Part shown: positions 9,001 through 19,078 of the stretch, piece by piece
How positions within the stretch are numbered: position 1 is the stretch's first letter
Layout of the letters: each line of letters begins with the position of its first letter
DNA from: Brachionus plicatilis
Taxonomy: Eukaryota; Rotifera; Eurotatoria; Ploima; Brachionidae
Assembly: GCA_010279815.1 (NCBI GenBank)
Contig: QEOQ01000640.1
Span: 1,290,458-1,354,457, forward strand
Reading direction: 5' to 3'
DNA: 64,000 nt
Notes under the pieces: model-generated
Told to the model about the DNA's origin: nothing
Database searches by the model: none
The model's input: the letters and a program-made list of their open reading frames with translations, nothing else
Position numbers and translations under genes: made by a program

Positions 9001-11077
9001 ATTGATAGTTTTTAATTAATCTTTTAAATTCATCTAATGGCTCACATTCTTGGAGATATTCATATAATTTGCTAACACTTCTCTGATATTTTAGTAACGC
9101 TTCAGCGTCTTATCATTTAGTAACGCTTCTTCGGCTGTATCATTAAATTGGTTTTCTAAAATGCTGACTGAACTAGACATTATATTTTATTATATTTTAT
9201 ATTTTATTTTTCATTGTTTTTATAAGAAAAAGTTGCTTTTATTTATTTCCAAAATTACATTAATTAAAGAAAATTCAATTATTGGAGTACTTTGATAAAA
9301 TATTGGGGCACTTTGTTTTAAATTTTTAATAAAAAGTGAAGTTTTAATCAAATAAGTGTAAATAAATAAAAATTGGTGTTTTTTTATTTAATTTGGTGTT
9401 AATTAATTTTTTTTATGTATAATCTTAATAATTGGGGATTTTTTTAATAATTTTTAATAATAAAAATTAAAATTTTAAGTAACTATTATTTTAGATGTGT
9501 CAAATTAACCAAAAATGACCTTTACGGTATAAACAATTTGGCCTTTCTAGAGTTAATTTGGGATTTTTAAACAACACTGTATTTAACATCATTAAAAAAA
9601 TCTTCCTTCTCGAAAAAATTTAGGGTCTGCAAATATTGATTTGCAAAAGGGACTGCGTTTTAGGGACAACCAAAAAATTGAATACTTACTAAAAAATTGC
9701 CTTTTTTTAAAACTTTTTTGGCCTTTTTTGGTTTTACAAATATTTACAATATTTTACGTAATTTTACGTAAATTAATGTAAATATTCGTAAATCAACTAT
9801 TTTTTACAAAAGCCATTTTACGTAATTTGACGTAAAATTTGGTAAAATCCATGTAGCAAATTAGCAATGAAAATTAGAAAAAAAATTGCATTTACCTTTT
9901 TTTCCATGGCACTTTTCCAGCGACTGAACTCGTCATCACTAAAAGGTTGGTTGGATATGAACTCCAATCTATACGTTCGCTCATCAGCGCCATGTCTAAG
10001 CTTAAGGCCCTTGTTAGTTCTAGTAGTGCCAAGTTGATAGACCTTGGGAGTTTCGAGAACATCAACCACTTCAGCAATTTGATACACCGGTAGTCCTTTG
10101 TTATTTCCAATGCCAATTCTCACGTAGCAACCAATGGCCACTTTTTTAAAAAAAGGCGTGTGGCACCACTTTTCAGCTTTGTGCCGTGACAACTTTATTC
10201 TGCTCAAGTCATCCTTGCTGCCAATGGGAACCCGAGCCTGCTTGGACTGCACTCTATTGTCACTGTCCGAGCTCGAGTCCGACTCTTGGGAGTCAGAGCG
10301 CTCCGATCGCGAGTCGTTGTCCTCTTCGTCGTTTGACGAGGACGAAAAAACGTCCTCGGTCCTAAGCTTTTTTTGCTGCTGAATTTTTTCCATTTTGACG
10401 CGCTGATTCTCAGCCTGTTGCTTCTTTTTTTCCCTGTCGGCCTTCAAGCTGGCCAAAGCCTTGGACACCTCGGTCTCCTTTCGCTTCGACTCATTTACTT
10501 TGCGGCGCTCACTCATCGACATGTCCGACACATTAAGGCCGTCTTCTTCTTCGCTTTCGCTGCCACCCTCATCATCGTTGGCCATTTTTGCGCTCTTTTT
10601 CGCCTTGTTCTCTCTTTTGGCTTTCTTTTTCTCGGCTCTTTTCGCCTCTTTCTGCTGCTGCTTTATTTTTTTCTTCATTTCAAAGCGGCGCAGCAACAGG
10701 TCGCGCTGTTCCGTGCGACGGTAGATTTCCTCTTCGCGCTCCTTTTCGGTCATGGCGTCCAGTCGGCGCCGGTCCTCTTCGTCGCCGATCAGATCGCTGT
10801 CGTAGCCATCGTTGAACACAGAGGACTCGGAGGACGAAGAGCCCTCGGTGCCGGACACTTCGCCGTCCTCTACATCCGATTGGGCGCTTTTTTCCGACCG
10901 AGACGCCTCACTTTCGGAGCCGGATGATTTTTTTTTTGACTTTTTGGCCAATTTTTTTCGCCTTGGTTCCGAGTCTTCCGAGTCGGAAGTGTGGTGACGG
11001 CGGCTTTTGGTCGCCGTGTCCTCCTCCTCTGAATCAGACCCATAGCTTGTTTTGGATCTTTTTACACCGTTGCTCAT
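6087..11077 (-). CDS. RTF1: RNA polymerase-associated protein RTF1
   Basis: RTF1 is a Paf1-complex subunit that acts in the nucleus on elongating RNA polymerase II and supports histone H2B ubiquitination. I infer three exons: 9896-11077, 6593-6888 and 6087-6540, giving about 643 residues (human is about 710). Exon 1 encodes a Ser/Glu/Lys-rich N-terminus from [19 protein letters not shown] and the Plus3 domain (about residues 289-394, [20 protein letters not shown] to [16 protein letters not shown]), which binds phosphorylated Spt5. Exon 2 starts [13 protein letters not shown] and is coiled-coil rich. Exon 3 begins inside QINQRNR and ends [13 protein letters not shown], the conserved RTF1 terminus. 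Junctions: donor GTAAAT after KK, acceptor TTCAAG before AGC; donor GTATGT, acceptor TTATAG. Phases join cleanly (0, then 2). The acidic N-terminal exon is GC-rich compared with the introns. Confidence 0.93.
6541..6592 (-). other. RTF1 intron 2 (52 bp)
   Basis: Donor GTATGT (6592-6587) and acceptor TTTTATAG (ending 6541) remove 52 bp. The join restores ...[14 protein letters not shown], which matches the INQRN segment of RTF1 proteins. The size indicates that this genome uses very short introns. Confidence 0.85.
8621..8757. repeat. Perfect 39-bp inverted repeat with 59-nt spacer
   Basis: Arms at 8621-8659 and 8719-8757 are exact reverse complements; each contains CTTAAATTTGACTTAATTAT followed by AGCAGAATTTGA (left-arm strand). 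The spacer holds a piggyBac-like end (8691-8707). Perfect arms suggest a recent origin. It lies within RTF1 intron 1 and would form a hairpin in the pre-mRNA. Confidence 0.8.
8937..9180 (-). pseudogene. Small decayed reading frame, unknown family
   Basis: The minus strand from the ATG at 9180 reads [20 protein letters not shown] and then hits a stop caused by a 26 bp tandem duplication (GTAACGCTTC at 9094-9103 and again at 9120-9129 on the plus strand). Skipping one duplicate copy, the frame continues for about 45 more residues with coding character ([19 protein letters not shown], then [18 protein letters not shown]). I do not recognise the family. It lies between piggyBac-like ends, so it may be element-encoded or a captured fragment. 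Confidence 0.4.
9751..9837. repeat. ACGTAA palindromic repeat cluster
   Basis: TTTTACGTAATTTTACGTAA starts at 9752 and a related TTTTACGTAATTTGACGTAA at 9817, with CGTAAAT words between them. The units read similarly on both strands. The cluster is intronic. A related TTTTACGTAAAAT occurs at about 17962. Possibly a MITE remnant. Confidence 0.45.
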
Positions 11078-11820
11078 TTGATTGTTGTTGTAAAGAGATT
11101 TTGTTTTTCGCCAAAATAAACCACTGCTTTATTTATACATAAATTGGGGTGTCTGCAAAGTTAACATTTTTTTTTCAATGCAGTTCGGCTTCCATTTCGA
11201 CTAATGTTGAAATGCTTTCAAATTAACATATTGCAAATTTTGCTTTAGTTTGTCTTAAATGAAAACTCAATGGGAATTTTTTTTTTTTTTTTTTAGAGAT
11301 TTAAGAGATCATAATTCTCAGCATAGAATTCTTGATAGAATGTTATCTTTTGCTTATGAATACCTTTGAATATTTTTGTACAAGATTGATGAATGGCTTT
11401 GTGATCAATGTTGAAGTTTGCAACATTCAAGTCTTTATTCAATAATATCAATTTGATTTTTACAAAATTTGTAGAAAAATTCAAAAATTTAATTTAAATG
11501 TTTTGCTTTATTAAATTAAATTTTTACTTTTTTATTTAAACAAATTTATAAATTTTTATTGAGATGGTAAATTTAGATGCAAAAATGTTTTCATCTTTTT
11601 TTGCTTGATTCATGCACTCATCAAGCAAAGAGAAAATTTTTAATAAAATTTTAACCAAATTTCAATTCTGTTTTTTTTCTTGAGTAAAGGCTAGAGCTGG
11701 CAGCAGTGACGAAACTTGAATATTGTATGTGATAATTTAGAATTTAAATATTTTTTAATTAAAATTTAATGATGCTTGTAAATGAAATTTAAAGTTTTTA
11801 GATAATTGAATAAATACTCG
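11078..11820. other. RTF1 upstream region
   Basis: AT-rich, with a T run (11279-11295). The RTF1 5' UTR and promoter must lie next to 11078, but no clear promoter motif is seen. Confidence 0.4.
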
Positions 11821-12240
11821 AATTATTTATTTATTTATTTTATTTATTTGTATATTTGTACCGAACTTAAGCTCCTTCAGATTAATTAAAAAATAATAAA
11901 AAATTAAAATAAAGTTAAAGAAAATAAAATAAAAATAAAAAGTAAGAAAAAAATAAAGTTAAAATAATATAACTTAAAAAGTAGATAAATATTGAAATTA
12001 AAATTAGATAAATTTTGATAGAGAGTAACAGAATACATATTTTAAAAATTTTATGATTCAGGAAAAAAAGAAGAAATAGTGAGGTAGCAATTACACAATG
12101 GAGTTGGGTACTCGATGTATCTTGATTCGAAACCTATGTTATATTCTTCCACCAGTCTAACAGTTAATGGAACAGAATTAAAAAAGAGAGTAATTTAAAT
12201 GGGCTCATAATTATTTTGGACTCTATAATTAATCAATTAT
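11821..12240 (-). mobile_element. Probable LINE 3' end with (TTTA)n tail
   Basis: On the minus strand, CTGAAGGAGCTTAAGTTCGG followed by TACAAAT (11858-11881) precedes a TATTTATTTATT-type tail (11821-11850). The same motif is found at 34.23, 34.53 and 40.93 kb, always followed by A/T-rich tails, so it looks like the conserved 3' end of one retroelement family. Upstream on that strand (11890-12230) is A-rich sequence and a GC-normal patch (12080-12220) with no clear protein match. Confidence 0.45.
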
Positions 12241-12280
12241 CGGATATATACTTTTGACTCATCTATTAATTATTTGATTT

Positions 12281-12732
12281 AGTAGCATTTTCCCAGTTAA
12301 ACATTTTCCCCATTTAACATTTTTCCTTCTTTACATTTTCCCAGTCAAAAAAATGTGTGTGTTGCATATGATCAAATGTTGGCGTATGGAAGAGATCCAT
12401 TTAAATACAAATTCAATCAAGCTCGAATGCGACAAACGTTCAATTTTTTTTAATAAATTTAATTCTTTACAAGATTTTGGATATACCGAAATATTGAACA
12501 AAGAAAATACATTTGAATCAATTATTGTAAAATGCTAGTTTTTGCATTTTTTTTTTACTAAATTTTGTACTTATTCCTGTTGTTTAATTAATTTTATCAT
12601 TATATATTATATTAAAAAAGTTTTTTTTTGGATGACTGCTATCCGCCTTAAAGTGGGGAAAATGTACAGCGGGAAAAATTTACAGCGGAGAAAATGTACG
12701 TGGAGAAAAAATTTGTGGAGAAAATGTATCTA
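12281..12732. mobile_element. MITE-like element with CATTTTCCC subterminal repeats
   Basis: The left side has CATTTTCCC at 12286-12294, 12302-12310 and 12334-12342 plus a variant at 12318. The right side has the inverted form GGGAAAATGTA or GGAGAAAATGTA four to five times (12655-12729). The outer ends TAGCATTTTCCC and (reverse complement) TAGATACATTTTCTCC are alike. The interior has no clear gene. The arrangement fits a DNA transposon with repeated transposase binding sites; the superfamily is unknown. Confidence 0.5.
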
Positions 12733-13220
12733 GACCAATTATTTTTGGCATCTAAAATTACTAAATAAGAGCTACGAAATGACTTAGACGGTTCCAATTT
12801 TTATTTTAATATTTATTTATTTTTTTTAAATGAAATAAATTAATTAATTTTTTTTATAATTTCATAAAGGAATAAAAATGTTAAAAGAAAATTAAAATCG
12901 ATATGATGAAATAACTTGAAGAAAGGGAAGAATTAAGTGCTGTAAATGTAGCAAGAAGTGAACCGAGGCGATCAACAAGAACAAAGACACAAACTCTATA
13001 TATCCGGATTAATCCTAATTCTAAAACGTATTGAAAATTTATTTATTTTTTCTTTAATCCGGGGAGGATGTAGTATCCTAGATATGTTTATTTTGATTAG
13101 TTAATTAAGAACATTCGAGGATCTTATAGAATAACTCTGGTTAACCCTGGATCAGATTTGAATTAATAATAAAAAAATAATCACACCATAAAAGCATTAC
13201 TATCTTTTGTTAATCTTAAG
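12733..13220. other. AT-rich intergenic DNA
   Basis: No gene or clear repeat seen. Confidence 0.4.
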
Positions 13221-13791
13221 CAGAGATGGTGACTCGACATTTTTGAGATGACTGAGTGTGAGTCAGAATCATTTAGTTTCCAATGACTCGACTCGAGTCA
13301 GAATCAATTGGTGATCTAAGGATAACTTACAAGTCCGAGTCAGACTCATTTTGAGCTCATTTCATTCTCGGGACTCATTTTGAGCCATTTGACTCACGAA
13401 AAAGAAAACGTAAAAATTTATTGAAGATTTATTTTATTTTTTTAAATAGCGTTAAAAAAAAAAGTTTAATGTGTGATTTTTTTAAATTTTTATAATTGAT
13501 TTTTGAATTAATTAATTGAATATCTTTGCTATTTTGTTAATCTAAGTTGTATAATTTTGATAATAAAGTTTCATTTTCTTTCAAAAAAAATAAATTTTCA
13601 GCCAATGTATTTGTCATCTGCCTTGTGTGTTGACGGAGTATAAAGCCAGTCTTGCTAAATAGTTTTTCAATAGAAGCGCTGGTTCCTGCCCTGACATATC
13701 TCTCACTCAACTCAAATAGTCGATTTGAAACTGTTAATAGATATAGCTTATTGAAGGTCTCTTGGTGTATAATATTAGGAAAGGGTATCAT
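13221..13791 (-). mobile_element. hAT transposon remnant (transposase C-terminus and 3' end)
   Basis: The minus-strand frame 13537-13791 encodes 84 residues with the hAT C-terminal dimerisation signature: RAGTSASIEKLFSKTGFILR, then LAENLFFLKENE. Downstream on that strand (13221-13390) is a region packed with GACTC/GAGTC words in both orientations, ending CAGAGATGGTGACTCGAC read inward from 13221. This looks like hAT subterminal repeats and a terminal repeat. The N-terminal part of the transposase is missing and LINE sequence starts at about 13797. This hAT is unrelated in its terminus to the GC-rich MITE at 1758. Confidence 0.75.
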
Positions 13792-13796
13792 ATTTG

Positions 13797-13957
13797 AGCT
13801 TCAAAATAGTTCGAACTGCTGAATTTTGAATGACTTGTATTTTTTTGATGTTAGTTTCTGAGAATGAATTTAAAAAAGGAAAAGAATAATCCAAGATTGA
13901 TCCTATCAAAGATTTGTAAATATTACCTAATGTTTTTGGCTTTAGATCCCATTTCTA
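13797..13957 (-). mobile_element. LINE fragment (reverse transcriptase thumb region)
   Basis: The minus strand from about 13957 reads KWDLKPKTLGNIYKSLIGSI, LDYSFPFLNSFSETNIKKIQ, then VIQNSAVRTILKL. This matches the post-catalytic part of non-LTR reverse transcriptases (region with LQRVQNRALR-type wording). It is too short for the main ORF list and directly abuts the hAT remnant. Confidence 0.65.
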
Positions 13958-13989
13958 TTTGAGAGATATTTTATTAAATTAATACAATT

Positions 13990-14290
13990 CTATTAAAAAA
14001 AATATCAAGGACTTAATAAAATTCCGTTTTAAATTTATTATATGTTGGAGTCTTATCATTAATTCCAAAAATAATGAAAAGAATTTTTTCTAAGATAAGA
14101 CCATTCTCATTTTTATACTTTTTTAATACTATCTTTTTTAATTCCAAAGATGCTGAGCTTGTTAAGAATTTTTTCTAAGATAAGACCATTCTCATTTTCT
14201 CTCTTACACCCAAAACTTTTAGTCTTCGCGTTGAGATCACCTCCTATTATAAATATTCTACAGCTCCTTGAGATATCAAGGAAGAGCTCA
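13990..14290 (-). mobile_element. LINE fragment (APE-type endonuclease)
   Basis: The minus strand from about 14287 reads ELFLDISRSCRIFIIGGDLN, then AKTKSFGCKRENENGLILEK. This is the GDLNAK...WGC block of the apurinic endonuclease domain of R1/Jockey-like LINEs. A short duplication (TTTTTTCTAAGATAAGACCA at 14084-14103 and 14170-14189) disrupts it, after which NDKTPTYNKFKTEFY continues the domain. It may belong to the same element as 13797-13957 with the reverse transcriptase core deleted. Confidence 0.65.
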
Positions 14291-14984
14291 AAAGGAAGTT
14301 AAATATCTTAAAAATATAAATTTTTTTATTTTAACCTGATTCACTTTAATTAATCAGTAATTAATCAATTAAAGTTAATAAGTCAATTAAAGTAATAATT
14401 GAAACAGAAAATGAGTTGAGGACATGGATAGTAACCATTTTTATAGGAAAAATAGATAGTAATTCATTTTAATTAAATTATGAGACCAAATTACTAATTA
14501 TTGTTAATGAGTAATGAGCCTATTTTAGTAACTGGATGAGCTCGAATAAATGTGACCCTTTAAAAAAATAAAATTTAAATTGAATTGTTTAAAGATTAAA
14601 AAACAAAATATACATTAGCGGATAAGTTTTACACGGAAGACTTCCATGGTAGCTTTTACATCGTTTATACAACCAAGCATTAGGCTACTATCTAAAATAA
14701 ATACCATAATAATAAATAATAATTCTTAATTATACAAAATAAATTAATTGATATAGTTTAAAACATTCACAAAATATATCAGTCCATATCATACTTTCGA
14801 TGAAAATATTGTAGTCTCAGTCCAATTACAACTCTCAGTCGATAGAATAAGTACTAGACATATAACCGACCTGCTCAAAACAACAAAATCCATTTTTATC
14901 TCATCTATTTTATTAGATATTTTCTATAGATACGGAATTTTTGAGCTTATCGAACTCATTTTTGAATTAATTAACTGAGCTAAA
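14291..14984. other. AT-rich intergenic DNA
   Basis: TTAATTA-rich sequence with no gene seen. Confidence 0.4.
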
Positions 14985-15620
14985 ATTGATGACTTCCTCA
15001 GGAAGCTATTTCCACCCGTTTACTTCTCTATTGATAAAAAATTGTTCCCTTTGACTACAATTTTTAATAGTCTGCCCTGATAGTCTTCTCTTGTGTCCCT
15101 TGATTCCCTGAGCTGGTCCTGATGAAGCTATCGAGATACATCTAGGCGGAGTTCTAGGCGGAGGCTTTTCTCGCTAAGCGGAGTTAAACCAAGAAATGCT
15201 TGCCTCCTGCTATATTCCCAGTTTCAGATTATTGGAAATAACTTTGTGGCTTTTCTCTGTACATTCTCAAGTACTCTAATTTCCTTTGCTGTATCAGGAG
15301 ACCAGACTACTGAAAAATATTCTAGATGAGGTCTTAAAAATGTGGAAAAAAATAGTCTTAGCGTATCAATTGTCCAGAACCTGAAAATTCGGTGTAATTG
15401 AACAAAATTAGCATTTACCTTATTTGCTTGCATCCTAATGTGCTCTGAGAAGTTCAGATTTGGTTAAGAGTCACTCCAAGATCTTTATCGGAATCTACAA
15501 ATTCAAGATGTTGATCAATATCCAAACCATCTATAATCAGTCTCAGATCAGGATACTTGCTTTTATCGGATTTACTGAAGTGCATCACTGTGCATTTATA
15601 ATAATAAGAATAATAAAATA
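14985..15620 (-). mobile_element. LINE fragment A (RT C-terminal part, decayed)
   Basis: The minus strand reads YKCTVMHFSKSDKSKYPDLR, then LEFVDSDKDLGVTLNQ. After a frameshift it gives MQANKVNANFVQLHRIFRFW, TIDTLRLFFSTFLRPHLEYF and SVVWSPDTAKEIRVLENVQR. This is the segment after the catalytic box of the same LINE family as 15721-17735 but clearly diverged from it. The 5' part is missing. About 85 bp (15515-15600) recur at 17736-17820. Confidence 0.75.
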
Positions 15621-15720
15621 AATAAGCTACAGCAAGCAAGCTTGCGGAAATGACCTTCTAGGAGCACATCAATGGTCGCCGAAATTGCGCAGAAAAGATG
15701 CAAAATAACAGACAAATACA

Positions 15721-17735
15721 TTATTTTTTTTTTTTTTTTTGTTCAGTAAGAGTCATTGTTTAATTTAATCTATTAAAGTATTGTGTGGAATTAAGCAAGT
15801 ATTATGTACAAGAATTTTACAAAGGAAAATATGCAAGAATACAAAAATAGAATTACATAATAGATAGATTACAGTTTAAATACCATTACAAATCAAATAA
15901 AATTTAAATTTAAATTGAATCAAAATGAAAAATTAAAATAGAAGAAGTATACGATAAAAAAAGGTGGAAGGAACTAGTGCGCGTTAGTGAAATCATATGC
16001 TAGACTTGAAGGCGTCGTACTTATTCTTGAACTGGTTGATTGGTTGAAAGCCGGTTACTTCGGCTGGCAAGGCAATTCAATGGTTAACAACTCTGTTCGT
16101 GAAGAAGTTGGACTTCTGCATACATTTAGTTGAGGGCTGCCCGGAGAGTCTTCTCTTGTGTCCTCTGAATCCCCTTGCTTGACCAGTTTGTGTGAGAAAA
16201 CTACATTGCACCAGAGGATTCACCCAGGACAATTCGTTGAAGCCATTGTTGAACTTGAATAGCTGGATCAGACTCCCTCTAATTCTGCGTTCATGAAGTG
16301 GCGTCAGACCTAATACAGTGAGACGGTCTTCATAGCTCCAGTTTCTGATTCTAGGCACTAGCTTGATAGCTCTCCTCTGAACGGTCTCTAATGCTCTGAT
16401 GTCTCGCTTACTGGATGGTGACCAAACTGATGAGGCGTATTCCAAGTGGGGCCTCACATATGCGCAGTAGAGGGTTTTGCAGGTGTCGATGGTCCAGAAC
16501 CTGAACGTTCTTCTCAGCTGCCCAAGGATACGGTCAGCTTTGTTGGCCTGAATCCTGATATTACTAGAGAGCTTTAAATTACGGTCGAAAGTGACTCCGA
16601 GGTCATTTTCAAATTCTACAGATTTGAGAATGTGTGGTGCGTCGGGCTCGCCCATGTATAACTCCGTGTTGGTTAATTTGCTCTTACAAGACCTGCTAAA
16701 CTCCATTACCTTGCACTTGTCGACGTGAAAGAGCATGCGGCATGTGTTAGACCACTCCATAAGTGCATCGAGGTCCTGCTTCAGTGACGTGAAGTCATTA
16801 TCGCTACAAATGGTAGCGATTAGATTGCTGTCATCCGCGAATAGCTTTGCAATGTGATTGACAAGTGAAGGCATGTCGTTAATGTAGATTACGAACAGTA
16901 ACGGACCGAGGACGCTGCCTTGCGGGACGCCGCTTGATACGTCGATCCATTCCGCTGTATGTTGCCGGATTACCACTCGTTGCTGCCGTTTGGATAAGAA
17001 ATCACTGACCCAGTTGACAATACTTTCGCAAAAGCCGCAAGCGATCATTTTGGTCTTGAGGGACGAGTGACAGACTCTATCGAAGGCCTTAGCGAAGTCG
17101 AGGAATACTACGAGCACATGCAGGCCTTTGTCTAGTCCGTCACTTATGCGATGGACAGTCTCTAAAAGATTAGTAACAACGGATTTTCACAGTACGAACC
17201 CATGCTGCTCAGGAGCTATGGCATTGTTGCTGTAGAGATGCTCCATCATGACGTCACGTACTATGCGCTCTATTAACTTGCATGGCACTGAGGTCAAGGA
17301 GATCGGTCTATAGTTGCCTGGCGAACTTCTGCTGTCTTTCTTAAAAATGGGGCTTATCTGGGCTAGTCTCCAGGCGTCCGGTATCCTGCTGCTGATGAAG
17401 GAACGGCTGAAAATCACACTTAAGGCCTCAGAGGAAGCAACGGCACAGCTCTTGACGACGAAGGGATGTATGTGGTCCATTCCTGGCGATTTCCTGGGGT
17501 TGAGGCGCTCAATATACTTGCGGATACTTTCTGGCGAAAATATTTTGAAATTGATCTCGTGTTGCGACGAATACTTGGAAACCACAGTCGGAGCATGGGT
17601 CGAAGATGGGATGAAGACGCTTCCGAACAGGACGTTAAGGAGGTGAGCTATCGTACCAGCGTCTGTATGGAAGACACCTTCACTGTCCACAAAGCCTTTG
17701 ATAGTTTCCTTGCATTGCTTCTGGCTGTTGATATA
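15721..17735 (-). mobile_element. LINE B, 5'-truncated, nearly intact RT with poly(A) tail
   Basis: On the minus strand one frame runs from about 17735 to the natural stop near 15993, broken only by TGA codons at 17187-17189 and 16077-16079 (the latter where a Trp is expected, NH-W-NALP). It encodes the fingers (NPRKSPGMDHIHPFVVKS, NYRPISLTSVPCKLIERIV), palm (VVFLDFAKAFDRVCH, SGVPQGSVLGPLLFVIYIND, LFADDSNL) and thumb (FRFWTIDTCKTLYCAYVRPH). The 3' UTR ends in an A run, seen as T at 15722-15740. The endonuclease and any ORF1 are absent. The block set is CR1/Jockey-like. The good preservation suggests fairly recent insertion. Confidence 0.9.
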
Positions 17736-17820
17736 ATATCCAAACCATCAATAATCAGTTTCAGATCAGGAGACTTGCTTTTATCGGATTTACTGAAGTG
17801 CATCACCGTGCATTTATATA
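17736..17820 (-). mobile_element. Short LINE A-like piece fused to the 5' end of LINE B
   Basis: The minus strand reads YKCTVMHFSKSDKSKSPDLK, then LIIDGLDI, about 90% identical to 15515-15600, and joins LINE B directly. The shared word GTTGAT sits at the boundary (17728-17733). The order of protein blocks (post-catalytic segment placed before the fingers) is unnatural, so this is a chimera and not a continuous element. Confidence 0.6.
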
Positions 17821-17839
17821 ATGTAATTATAGAAATCTA

Positions 17840-17962
17840 ACACTTTTTTACACACAAAATCTAATGTAAGATTACGCAAAATTACATCAATATTTATTAG
17901 ACACTGTATCACTTGCATGTACAAATTATCTTACATTAGATTTTGTGTGTAAGAAAGCGTAA
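17840..17962. repeat. Foldback repeat with 25-bp perfect arms
   Basis: Arms 17848-17872 and 17928-17952 are exact inverted copies beginning TTACACACAAAATCTAATGT. With two mismatches they extend to 17840 and 17960. The spacer is 55 bp. No coding capacity. Probably a short MITE. Confidence 0.7.
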
Positions 17963-18589
17963 TTTTACGTAAAATATTCCCAGTTACAGTTTAAAAATTT
18001 AAATTTTTCAAATATTTTTTTTTGTAGCATTTAGTAGATTTTTTTAGAGTTCTTTTTTAATTAAAAAAATGTAAAAATTGGTTAAATTTATTTAATTTCT
18101 TTTATTTCAAACTATTTAATTAATTATTTTTACAAAAATCATAATTTTAAATATTAAAAATTTTATTCAAACGAAATAAAATAAGTAATAGGTTAAATTT
18201 GACAAAGGAAATGAAATTAACAATGAAAATTTAGTATTTAAAATTTTTATTGAGGACTTTTTTTTTACTTTTTTTCAAAAATACTTGAGAAAATATTTTT
18301 TAAAATAAATTTTTAACAATTTGGTTAATTTTCTATTTTTGAAGTAATATTGTTCATTTTTTTTAGACTTTCGAAAAAATATTTGTACAAATATCATTAC
18401 GTTTTTGAGTGGCATATTTTTTTGTCCAAAGACTATTTGAAAATAATTGCCAAGGAAATTATTTCAATCTCGAATTCAATTCTTTTTTAAAAATATAAAA
18501 GATGTCCCTAAATAATAACTTTCTTTATAATGAATAATTTTTTTCCAATATTTGTATACTTAAAGTTAGGCCGTTTAATTAGTGACTTC
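17963..18589. other. AT-rich intergenic DNA
   Basis: No gene or clear repeat seen. Confidence 0.4.
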
Positions 18590-18875
18590 AACGAGTTGAA
18601 TAATTCATTAGAAAGGTATGTTTTTTTTGCGTGTTAACATCGAGCTTTGGCGAGAATGCTGTCCTTCTCTTACAAATTTAAAATATTTAAAAACGCGCCA
18701 ACACAATTCAACGAAAGTCTAGTATCAAATGAATCAAGAAAGATTGGATACAACTTAAGGAATAATTTTATGGTACCAAGTTCCAAAACAAGGAGCGGTT
18801 AGAATGCATTTGTACACTTGTATAAGAAGTTCATTGCTAACATATTATTCCTAATACATACTTTTCAAGAAGAGA
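18590..18875 (+). mobile_element. Probable decayed LINE 3' fragment
   Basis: The plus strand around 18684-18872 reads FKNAPTQFNESLVSNESRKI, GYNLRNNFMVPSSKTRSG, a stop, then NAFVHLYKKFIANIL. This resembles the C-terminal YNTRN...P..RT..G...F segment of several LINE ORF2 proteins. The reading frame is damaged upstream. A short exon-like stretch before GTATGT at 18617 (RLISDFNELNNSLER) could instead be an isolated exon, but no partner exon was found. Confidence 0.4.
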
Positions 18876-19078
18876 GAAGAAACAAAAATTTTTTTAAACA
18901 ATATTTTTTTATATTTTTTATACAATTTTTTTTAACCTGAATAAATGAAGATATTTAAATTAAGTAAAGACACTAACCTGTTGATTTTCCTTTATCTTCA
19001 AAATAATTGAAAAATTTTTAATGGCTTGATAAATCATAATTTAATTAAGAAAAAACTATATCCTTTCACTATAAAATA

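Larger units (their letters stand above)
8284..9556. mobile_element. piggyBac-like transposon remnant(s) in RTF1 intron 1
   Basis: Three ends resemble piggyBac termini (TTAA followed by C.CTAGAAAG). These are TTAACACGAG...TTAGAAAGGCC at 8284-8316 with 13 extra bases, the reverse complement of TTAACACTAGAAAGGCC at 8691-8707, and the reverse complement of TTAACTCTAGAAAGGCC at 9540-9556. Subterminal sequence around 8505-8572 (ATTTGACACATCTAAAATAA) recurs inverted at 9466-9518. The simplest view is one 1.27 kb element (8284-9556) into which, or next to which, a second end (8707) belongs. No intact transposase is seen. Confidence 0.55.
6889..9895 (-). other. RTF1 intron 1 (3,007 bp), transposon-filled
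   Basis: Bounded by donor GTAAAT (9895 downward) and acceptor TTTTTTCAAG (ending 6889). It is about 58 times longer than intron 2. It contains piggyBac-like ends (8284, 8704 and 9556), a 39 bp perfect inverted repeat (8621-8757), a decayed small reading frame (8937-9180) and an ACGTAA repeat cluster (9751-9837). The stretch 6900-8280 is AT-rich with no identifiable element; phrases of the type GGGGATAC.CTTAAAAAA recur near 7676, 7880 (inverted) and 8170. Confidence 0.8.

Noticed and set aside
10134..10927. Plus-strand frames opposite RTF1 exon 1
   Set aside because: They mirror the Ser/Glu/Lys-rich coding of RTF1 and give Phe/Leu-rich peptides without domains.
15515..17820. Reading the repeated 85 bp around LINE B as a target site duplication
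   Set aside because: The sequences outside the two copies do not match what one interrupted LINE A would give, and 85 bp with about 10% divergence is too long and too different for a target duplication of a well-preserved element.
17314..17840. Plus-strand frames across LINE B
   Set aside because: Antisense shadows of the reverse transcriptase frame.
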